This document shows, one piece after another, positions 51,981-58,025 of a stretch of 58,025 nt of DNA (the stretch's first letter is position 1; the number at the start of each line of letters is the position of its first letter). Below the pieces are notes generated by a model. That model saw only the letters and a program-made list of their open reading frames with translations, did no database searches and was not told the origin of the DNA. Made by a program: the position numbers and the translations under genes. Origin of the DNA: Pelagibius sp. (lineage in GTDB: Bacteria; Pseudomonadota; Alphaproteobacteria; Kiloniellales; Kiloniellaceae); NCBI RefSeq assembly GCF_028289705.1, contig NZ_JANQOI010000170.1:1-58025 (forward strand), written 5' to 3'.

Positions 51981-52332
51981 GGTTATAGCCGCGAAGTCTT
52001 ACGCCCGATTCGTGACGGAGATGCTGCTTTTTCATGGCAGTTCCTTGACGGCGGAGCACCGGTCAACCCGGGGATCAACCCCGGCGCAATTGAGGCGGGA
52101 GTCCTTCCGCGCGCGCCCTTCCGGGGCAGCTTCACGAGCCCGAGACTCCGAATCCGGCAGGCCATTCCAGAAGCGATCACGCGCTGATTTATGGCGCCGG
52201 CCAAGCGCGCGCCGCGCGGTTGAAAAACGCGCAGAAAGGCGACTGTTCGCGCGCAATTGCCCCGAGATCTTGGTATTTCGTTAACCCGATTGGGCTTCGA
52301 TTGCGCAAAGACAGGGAGTTCCGTAGATCTCA
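51981..52332. other. Intergenic region with no clear gene
   Basis: A 352-base divergent gap between the acyltransferase gene and the histidine kinase gene. No ORF with protein-like sequence is seen. GGTCAACCCGGGGATCAACC near 52061-52080 is partly self-complementary. AGGGAG at 52313-52318 lies about 14 bases before the GTG start of the kinase and may serve as its ribosome-binding site. Confidence 0.4.
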
Positions 52333-53931
52333 GTGACAAACGCGTCGGCGGGCGCGAACCCCAGGCCGAGCTTCGAGACCTGCGAAGCCCTGGCGGCGTT
52401 CGATCTTCTGCACAGCCCGGTTTGGATCTTCGATGTGGATCGCCACCGCATGTGGTGGGCGAACCGGCGCGCCGTCGCCTTCTGGGGCGCCGAGTCCCTC
52501 GCCGAGCTGTTGGCCCGGGACTACAGCTCCGACAGCGAGACCGTGCGCCAGCGCCTCGCCCAGGTGATCGAGAACACGCCGCCCGGCGAGGTCGCGCTGG
52601 AAGCCTGGACCCTCTATCCGGACGGCGATCCGGTCACCCTGCTGACCGCGATGACCCCGATCACCGTCGAGGGCCGCTACGACGCGGTCCTGATCGAGAC
52701 CTCGGGACCGCTGGACGTCAAAGGCAACGACGAGGTCCTGCACCTGCTGGAGGCCTCGCGCTACACCTCCCTGATGGTCAGCATCTACTCCTCCCAAGGA
52801 TGGCTGCTGTCGCGCAACCCGGCCGCGGTTGAGGCCTTTGGTCCCAAGCCGTCGGCGGCGGGACGCCACGACCTGGAGCGTCACTTCGCCGATCCCCGGC
52901 TCAGCGCCAGGCTGCGCAATCGCGCCCTCTCCGGCGCCGGCTTTCACGAAGACCTCCGCCTGCCCACGACAAGGGGTCCGCGTTGGCTTCAGGTCCACGC
53001 CCAGCGCGGGCGCGATCCGCGCAGCGGCGCCTGGGTCATCGTGGTGACCGAAACCGACATCACCGAGCGGGTCGAAGCCGAGGCCCGGCTCGCCGGCCTC
53101 AACAGCGAACTGGAACAGCGGGTGGCGGAGCGCACCGCCGAGCTGGAGCGCATCTCCTCAGAGGCGGTGGCCGCCCGCGACGCGGCGCAAAGAGCGAACC
53201 GCACCAAGTCCGAGTTCCTCGCCAACATGAGCCACGAGCTGCGCACGCCCCTGAACGCCATCCTCGGATTTTCCGAAACCATTCACCTCGGTGTGTTCGG
53301 CCCCATCGACAGCCGCTACCAGGGCTATGTGAAGGACATCAACCAGTCGGCACGCCACCTCTTGGACCTGATCGACGGCCTGCTCGACCTTGCCAAGATC
53401 GAAGCGGGCAAGCTGGTCCTGCAGGCCTGCGAGGTGGATCTGGTGCAGCTCTTCCAGGACGCTATCCAGATGGTCGCCGCCACCCGCCACGGCCGCGGCA
53501 AAACCTTTCGTCTGAGCGGCGGCGACGCGGGGGTTGTTGTCAACAGCGACCCGCGGCTGCTGAAGCAGGTGGCGATCAACCTTCTGACCAACGCCGCCAA
53601 GTTCAGTCCCGAGGACGGCGTCGTCACCGTCTCTATGGAGTTTAGGGGGGACTGCACGGCAGGGGATCTGGAGGTCCGCATTCGCGATGAAGGCCACGGC
53701 ATCGAGCCCGCTAAGCTCGACCTGGTCTTTCATCCCTACGAACAGAGCGCGGCCAGGGCCGGCGCGCGGGAGGGCACGGGCCTGGGCCTGCCCATCGCCC
53801 GCTCCTTCGTCGAGCTGCACGGCGGATCGCTGCACCTGGAGAGCAAGGAAGGCGGCGGCACGACAGCGGTTCTGCGCCTGCCCGCCGAGCGCGTGCTACT
53901 GGAACGCAAACCCTCCTCCCCGGCCGCGTGA
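52333..53931 (+). CDS. PAS-domain sensor histidine kinase
   Basis: A 532-residue cytosolic hybrid-less histidine kinase. Two PAS-like domains (residues 20-130 and about 140-250) precede a coiled-coil linker (LNSELEQRVAERTAELERIS). The HisKA domain carries FLANMSHELRTPLNAILGFS with the phospho-accepting His. The ATPase shows NLLTNAAKF (N box), RDEGHGIEP (G1) and GTGLGLPIARSF (G2). No membrane segments are visible, so it senses an internal signal. No response regulator lies next to it, so it acts as an orphan. The GTG start at 52333 is forced by an in-frame stop just upstream. Confidence 0.9.
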   Translation: MTNASAGANPRPSFETCEALAAFDLLHSPVWIFDVDRHRMWWANRRAVAFWGAESLAELLARDYSSDSETVRQRLAQVIENTPPGEVALEAWTLYPDGDPVTLLTAMTPITVEGRYDAVLIETSGPLDVKGNDEVLHLLEASRYTSLMVSIYSSQGWLLSRNPAAVEAFGPKPSAAGRHDLERHFADPRLSARLRNRALSGAGFHEDLRLPTTRGPRWLQVHAQRGRDPRSGAWVIVVTETDITERVEAEARLAGLNSELEQRVAERTAELERISSEAVAARDAAQRANRTKSEFLANMSHELRTPLNAILGFSETIHLGVFGPIDSRYQGYVKDINQSARHLLDLIDGLLDLAKIEAGKLVLQACEVDLVQLFQDAIQMVAATRHGRGKTFRLSGGDAGVVVNSDPRLLKQVAINLLTNAAKFSPEDGVVTVSMEFRGDCTAGDLEVRIRDEGHGIEPAKLDLVFHPYEQSAARAGAREGTGLGLPIARSFVELHGGSLHLESKEGGGTTAVLRLPAERVLLERKPSSPAA

Positions 53932-53950
53932 CCCCGGGGCGCCTCGCTCC

Positions 53951-54535
53951 CTACCCCAGCATCAGAGTGAAATAGGCCGGCACCGCGACGTAGGTTGCGA
54001 AGGCCAGGAGCAGCACGGCCCGCACGAGGCGCGAGGCGAAGCGCCGCCAGAGAAAGACGATCAGCACGACCGCCAGGCCGATCTCCGCGAGAGAGACGAG
54101 CTGGCCGTGGTGATCGCGGTCCCAGTAGGACAGCGGCGCGTGAAAGCGCCAGTCGCTGAAGGGCCAGAAGTGCGGATGGGCGTCGTCGTGATGAAACGGC
54201 AGATCGAAGGCCAGGTGCAAGAGGGCCGCCGCGGCGAAGACGATGGCGATCTGGCTGCGCGCCACAAGGCCGAAGATCAGAAGCCCCAGATACAGCGGGA
54301 TTGAGTTGCCGATGGCGACCAGGGTCTGCCAGGGCTCCTGCCAATAGACCTCACTCCATAGTCTGTGCTCCGAGATGCCCTGAAGGAGGCGCGCCCAGGC
54401 GAAGAGGATGAAGATCGCCGCGTCGCAGACCAGCGCACCGATCAGGATCGCCGCGTTGCGCCGGCGCGCCGCCGCATCCTCCGCCGGCCGCGCCAGCACG
54501 GCGGCGCCGATCAACAGATGGGTGGGTGTGTTCAT
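53951..54535 (-). CDS. YdjM-like inner-membrane protein
   Basis: A 194-residue integral membrane protein starting MNTPTHLLIGAAVLARP, the opening of the YdjM-like inner-membrane family of metal-dependent hydrolases. Several transmembrane segments follow (AAILIGALVCDAAIFILFAW, IPLYLGLLIFGLVARSQIAI). His/Asp residues in LLHLAFDLPFHHDDAHPHF and YWDRDHHGQL could bind metal. The function is unclear; some relatives are SOS-regulated. It converges on the kinase gene. Confidence 0.8.
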   Translation of the reverse strand: MNTPTHLLIGAAVLARPAEDAAARRRNAAILIGALVCDAAIFILFAWARLLQGISEHRLWSEVYWQEPWQTLVAIGNSIPLYLGLLIFGLVARSQIAIVFAAAALLHLAFDLPFHHDDAHPHFWPFSDWRFHAPLSYWDRDHHGQLVSLAEIGLAVVLIVFLWRRFASRLVRAVLLLAFATYVAVPAYFTLMLG

Positions 54536-54739
54536 CGACGCGCTTCTCTCTCCGGCTCCGCGAAGCAGTATCGCACAGTCTCAATCGGAGCAGACGACGG
54601 TCGAATCGGAACGGGGGAGCGCCGCGATCGCGCCACAGTTGATCGCATTTGCGCCCAAGAGCCGCCCTCTCAAACTCGCTTTTCCCTCCTAGACCGTTCC
54701 TTCGGGGCCCTTGGTCGGCCAGGGAGAGAAGAGAGAGCC

Positions 54740-56098
54740 ATGGTGCCGGACTCCATCATCAGCCGCCAAGGCCGCATTGTCGGCTTGAAGGCCGCCCTCA
54801 TCATCGGGCTTGGATTGCTGTTTCTGCTGCCGCTGGACATGGTCCGCGGCGTCATCGTCGAACGCAGCGAACGCGCGCAGCAGGTCGCGCGGGAGATCGC
54901 CGGTAAGTGGGCGCACGATCAGAGTATCCGGGGCCCCTTTTTGATCATGCCACTGGAGCGGCGCGACACCGACAGTGGGAGCAGGGCCATGCAGGGGCGC
55001 AGGGTGGTGCTGCTGCCGGATGAATTCTCCGCCGAAGCGACGGTGGATACGCAGCGCCGCGCGCGCGGCATCTTCGAAAGCGTGGTCTACACGACGCAAG
55101 TCAGCCTGCGGGGCGCGTTCACGACCACCGCCTTGGCGCGTGCCGGCTTCGACGAAGAGAGCTGGCGGCCGCGCCTGGACCAGGCGGTCTTGGCGCTGGG
55201 CATCAGCGACCTGCGCGGCCTGCAGGGCGATATCGCGCTGACATGGAATGAGGTGCCCGACTTCGCCGCCGAACCCGGCATGCCCGGCGGCAAGCTGGCG
55301 ACCAGCGGTGTCCACTGGCCGTTGAAAGCCGTGACGGCACAGGGGTCGAACAGCTTCGATCTGACCCTGACCCTGCGCGGCAGTTCCCGCTTCTCCTTCG
55401 TGCCCGTCGGCAAGGACAGCGATCTTGTCTTGCGTGGCGACTGGCCCGACCCGTCCTTTGACGGCCGGACGCTACCGATCGAGCACGAGGTGGGGGACGA
55501 GGGGTTTTCAGCGCGTTGGGAGATTTCCCATCTCTCCCGCCCGTTGCCGCAAAGCTGGACGTCGGAAGACGCCGCGGGGATCGATTGGTCCCGGCTCTCG
55601 GTCGGCGCGTCCTTTCTGGAGCCTGTGAACTTCTATCTCCTGAGTGAGCGCAGCGTGAAGTACGGCTTGCTCTTCGTCGCCCTGCTGTTTCTCACCTTCT
55701 TCCTGTTCGAGCTGCTGGCCGGCATTGCCCTGCATCCCTTGCAGTATCTGATGGTCGGCGCCGGCCTGGTCCTGTTCTTCCTCAGCCTGGTCGCCTTTGC
55801 GGAAGTGCTGGGATTTGCGGCGGCCTATGGTCTGTCGAGTGCGCTGGTCGCGGCCATGGTCAGCCTCTATGCCGCGGCAATTCTGAAACGGCGCCTCTGG
55901 GCCATGCTGCTCTGCGCGATGATCGTCAGCCTCTACGCCCTGCTGTTCCTGATCCTGAACCTCGAGGAGGCGGCGCTGCTCGGCGGAACCCTGCTGCTCT
56001 TCGCGGCGCTGGGACTGACGATGTATGTGACGCGCAACGTCGACTGGTCGAACTCGCTGCGGTCGATGACCGAAGGTGCAAAGAAAGAGGCACCCTAG
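54740..56098 (+). CDS. creD: CreD-family inner-membrane protein
   Basis: A 452-residue inner-membrane protein of the CreD family. An N-terminal transmembrane helix (LKAALIIGLGLLFLLPLDM) is followed by a large periplasmic beta domain (IRGPFLIMPLERRDTDSG, VVYTTQVSLRGAF) and five or six C-terminal helices (YGLLFVALLFLTFFLFELLA onward). In other bacteria it is induced by CreBC and affects envelope integrity and colicin or beta-lactam response. No creBC genes are nearby. An AGGGAGAG ribosome-binding site precedes the ATG at 54740. It overlaps the convergent xerC stop by 4 bases. Confidence 0.9.
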   Translation: MVPDSIISRQGRIVGLKAALIIGLGLLFLLPLDMVRGVIVERSERAQQVAREIAGKWAHDQSIRGPFLIMPLERRDTDSGSRAMQGRRVVLLPDEFSAEATVDTQRRARGIFESVVYTTQVSLRGAFTTTALARAGFDEESWRPRLDQAVLALGISDLRGLQGDIALTWNEVPDFAAEPGMPGGKLATSGVHWPLKAVTAQGSNSFDLTLTLRGSSRFSFVPVGKDSDLVLRGDWPDPSFDGRTLPIEHEVGDEGFSARWEISHLSRPLPQSWTSEDAAGIDWSRLSVGASFLEPVNFYLLSERSVKYGLLFVALLFLTFFLFELLAGIALHPLQYLMVGAGLVLFFLSLVAFAEVLGFAAAYGLSSALVAAMVSLYAAAILKRRLWAMLLCAMIVSLYALLFLILNLEEAALLGGTLLLFAALGLTMYVTRNVDWSNSLRSMTEGAKKEAP

Positions 56099-57117
56099 CG
56101 CGATCGCGCAGGTGTTCGCGCCCGGGGGTGGGCGCGGTCGTAGACCTCCAACAGGCTGGCCACGTCGACCTCGGTGTAGCGCTGGGTGGTGGAGAGGGAG
56201 GCGTGGCCCAGCAGTTCCTGGATCGTCCGCAGGTCGCCGCCGCCGGCCAGGAGATGGGTGGCGAAGGAGTGGCGCAGAGCGTGCGGGGTGGCGCTCTCCG
56301 GCAGGCCCAGCAAACCGCGCAGCGCCCGCATCCTCTGCTGCACCTGCCGGGCCCCCAGGGCACCGCCGCGCTTGCCGTAGAACAGCGGTGCCTCGGCATC
56401 GCCACCGTAGGGGCAGGCGGCCAGATAGTCGGATATGGCCTCGCTGACCAGCGGCAGCAGCGGCACCATGCGCTGCTTGTTGCCCTTGCCGGTGACCACG
56501 AGGAACTCCTGGCCGGGCTTGGGCGCCTCGCCGCGGGTGAGGCCGAGGGCTTCGCCGATGCGCAGGCCGCAGCCGTAGAGCAGCAGCAGGACGGCGCAGT
56601 CGCGCTTGCCGACCCAGTCCTCCTCGCTGAGTTCGGCCACGCTGTCGATCACCTCGCCCGCCTCCGCCGCGGTCAGGGCCTTGGGCACCGACTTCGCCGG
56701 CTTCGGCGTGCGCAGGCCGGCCAGCGCGGCGTTTTCGGCCAGACCGCGTTTGGTCAGCCAGCGGAAGAAGCCGCGCAGGCTGGACAGCGCCCTGGCGGTG
56801 GAACTGCGCTCCAGGCCTTGGCCGGCGCGGGCGGCGAGCCAGGCGCGGAAGTCCGCCGCCGCCAGCCCGGAGAGATCTTTGAGGCTCGCCGCCTTGCCCA
56901 GATGGCCGGCGAGGAAGGTGAGAAAGTGGTTCAGATCGCGGCGGTAGGCCAGCAGGGTGTGGGCCGAGGCCCGCTTCTCATCGCGCAGCCAAGTCTGCCA
57001 GTCGGCGATGGCCGCCTGCAGGTCCGCGGCGGCGGGGAGCAGATCGAGCCGCGCCGGCCCGGCTGGTTTTGGTCCCCGTCGCGGGCCCGCTACGGCTTTG
57101 GCGGCAGGTGGAGCCAT
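56095..57117 (-). CDS. xerC: Tyrosine recombinase XerC
   Basis: A 340-residue tyrosine recombinase that resolves chromosome dimers at dif with XerD. The N-terminal SAM-like core-binding domain spans residues 35-140. The catalytic set is Arg186 (CGLRIGEAL), Lys211 (VTGKGNKQR), His279 and Arg282 (HALRHSFATH), His305 (LLGHASL) and Tyr314 (TQRYTEV). The extended basic N-terminus is ordinary for alphaproteobacterial XerC. It overlaps the DUF484 gene by 28 bases; that fixed order is seen in many proteobacteria. Confidence 0.95.
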   Translation of the reverse strand: MAPPAAKAVAGPRRGPKPAGPARLDLLPAAADLQAAIADWQTWLRDEKRASAHTLLAYRRDLNHFLTFLAGHLGKAASLKDLSGLAAADFRAWLAARAGQGLERSSTARALSSLRGFFRWLTKRGLAENAALAGLRTPKPAKSVPKALTAAEAGEVIDSVAELSEEDWVGKRDCAVLLLLYGCGLRIGEALGLTRGEAPKPGQEFLVVTGKGNKQRMVPLLPLVSEAISDYLAACPYGGDAEAPLFYGKRGGALGARQVQQRMRALRGLLGLPESATPHALRHSFATHLLAGGGDLRTIQELLGHASLSTTQRYTEVDVASLLEVYDRAHPRARTPARSR

Positions 57118-57893
57118 GCGCGGAAGGTCACCTCCAGCACCTGGGAAAGGAAAGTGAGCAGTTCGGTGCCCTGGCCAGCGTGAAAGGCCTCCTCCTGGCG
57201 GGAGCCGAGGGCCAGCAGGGCCGGGGGCGTGGTCTCGCTGATCTTCAGGCGAATGAGCGCGTCGGATTCGACAAGACCGGCGGCGGCGCCGAAGACCGCC
57301 GCATCGCCCTCCACCTTGTCGCGCAGCAGGACGTTGCCGTTGGGGCCGAGATAGGCGTCGACGCTGCCGGCCTCCAGGCAGTAGACGCCGGCGATGGGGC
57401 GCCAGGCTTCGTCCTCCAGGCTCTTCTCCACGCCGATGGTCACGACATCGAGGTCGAGGATCGCCGCCAGATCGGTGGTGATGGTTTCGATGAACTCCTC
57501 GAAGCTGCGGGCGCCGAGGATCACCAGCACGGCGCGGTGCACGCGGCTCTGGGTCGAGAGGTTGCTGCGCCCGGCGGAGAGAAGCTGGTCACGCAGAGAG
57601 GTCAGGTCGCCGACCTGATCGCGCAGGCGCTGAACCTGGAACTGCTGCAGGTCGACCACCCCTTCCTCGCGCACCCGCGCCGGCGGGCGCTGGATGTCCA
57701 GCAACTCGGGATGGTGGGCCAGGAATTCCGGATGGCGCCGCAGATAGGCGGCCACCTGGTCCGCCGAGATCGCGGAGGCCAGGGCGCTGCCCGCCTCGGC
57801 TTCGCGGGCCGGCGTGCCAGGCCGGGCGGAGTCCGCCTTTTCGGACACCGCTTTTTCGGCGCCCTCCTCGCCCTGGGTCTCGCTCTCAGGCAC
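57090..57893 (-). CDS. DUF484-family protein
   Basis: A 267-residue protein of the DUF484 family, related to GAF-like domains. The N-terminal segment [20 protein letters not shown] (residues 43-62) is the family's hallmark, followed by the coiled coil [20 protein letters not shown] and the GAF-like core. The start is a GTG at 57893; the stop of the upstream fsa gene overlaps it by 3 bases. It is encoded between fsa and xerC, a conserved order. The function is not known. Confidence 0.9.
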   Translation of the reverse strand: MPESETQGEEGAEKAVSEKADSARPGTPAREAEAGSALASAISADQVAAYLRRHPEFLAHHPELLDIQRPPARVREEGVVDLQQFQVQRLRDQVGDLTSLRDQLLSAGRSNLSTQSRVHRAVLVILGARSFEEFIETITTDLAAILDLDVVTIGVEKSLEDEAWRPIAGVYCLEAGSVDAYLGPNGNVLLRDKVEGDAAVFGAAAGLVESDALIRLKISETTPPALLALGSRQEEAFHAGQGTELLTFLSQVLEVTFRAWLHLPPKP

Positions 57894-58025
57894 TGCGGCG
57901 CTCGGTGCTGTCGTCGTTCAGGATCGACTGTCCGGTCTTCGCCCAGTCGGCCAGGAAGGCGTCCAGGCCCTTGTCGGTGAGGGGGTGCTTGTACATCGCG
58001 CGCAGCACCGCCGGCGGCACCGTGG
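57886..58025 (-). CDS. fsa: Fructose-6-phosphate aldolase-like transaldolase, 5' part cut off
   Basis: The last 46 codons of a gene that runs off the window: the residues [20 protein letters not shown] then [17 protein letters not shown] are the C-terminal helix of the Fsa/TalC transaldolase-like aldolases. These make or cleave fructose 6-phosphate or a related sugar phosphate in the cytosol. The TGA overlaps the GTG start of the DUF484 gene, so they are co-translated. The order fsa-DUF484-xerC is typical of Alphaproteobacteria. Only the end is seen, so the subfamily is tentative. Confidence 0.75.
   Translation of the reverse strand, partial: TVPPAVLRAMYKHPLTDKGLDAFLADWAKTGQSILNDDSTERRSA

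Overview
This window is high-GC DNA with dense, tightly packed genes. It most resembles an alphaproteobacterium of the Rhodospirillales/Kiloniellales type. The basis is a PHA (polyhydroxyalkanoate) block with PhaR, an fsa-DUF484-xerC block, short conserved alphaproteobacterial proteins (RHH_4, HlyU-like), and many dipeptide-type ABC and amino-acid oxidoreductase genes. The species assignment is inference from gene content and not from a marker gene. No tRNA, rRNA, CRISPR array or transposase was recognised.

Layout. 0-4.7 kb: PHA storage block. A PhaE-like/PhaC-like pair with a long overlap, then phaA and phaB, run leftward, and phaR runs rightward. 5-12.5 kb: a GGDEF/EAL protein with a degenerate GGDEF, an AT-rich gap, GlxA-type and XRE regulators, a FemAB-like transferase, a BesD/HalD-like Fe(II)/2OG oxygenase, and a decayed second FemAB copy. 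12.5-18.7 kb: a Tat-signal SDR with a secreted SnoaL-like protein under a LysR regulator, then a PhyH oxygenase and a PLP decarboxylase. 18.7-25.7 kb: a periplasmic GMC dehydrogenase operon (cytochrome c, glyoxalase-like, small subunit, GMC subunit), an RHH protein, another PhyH protein, an amine oxidase and HlyU. 25.7-32.4 kb: an M20 deacylase plus a dipeptide ABC transporter operon. 32.6-38.4 kb: an unfamiliar cluster with a lower-GC ComEC-like metallo-hydrolase, a membrane-anchored protein of unknown function, a zinc ribbon and two DUF2589 proteins flanking an unknown alpha-helical protein. 38.4-43.3 kb: an ICMT-like methyltransferase, a GcvT-type FAD dehydrogenase with a choline-kinase-like protein, and a PEP-CTERM protein. 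43.6-50.3 kb: an RNA-repair operon (rtcB, small basic ORF, RlaP nucleotidyltransferase, hen1, pnkp) preceded by a leader ORF and an attenuator-like terminator. 50.5-58 kb: a TetR regulator, an acyltransferase, a histidine kinase, a YdjM-like protein, CreD, XerC, DUF484 and the end of fsa.

The two most interesting regions are these. First, the RNA-repair operon puts two different RNA ligase routes, a 2'-O-methyltransferase and a nucleotidyltransferase in one unit with overlapping reading frames. It is apparently controlled by a leader ORF whose coding sequence can pair with the 5' arm of an intrinsic terminator. Second, the first gene of the DUF2589 cluster ends with a classic A AAA AAG slippery heptamer and a downstream hairpin; a -1 shift would add a 54-residue basic, codon-like extension. 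A 20-bp hairpin repeat with a compensatory base-pair change occurs twice, and one copy lies inside the DUF2589 cluster.
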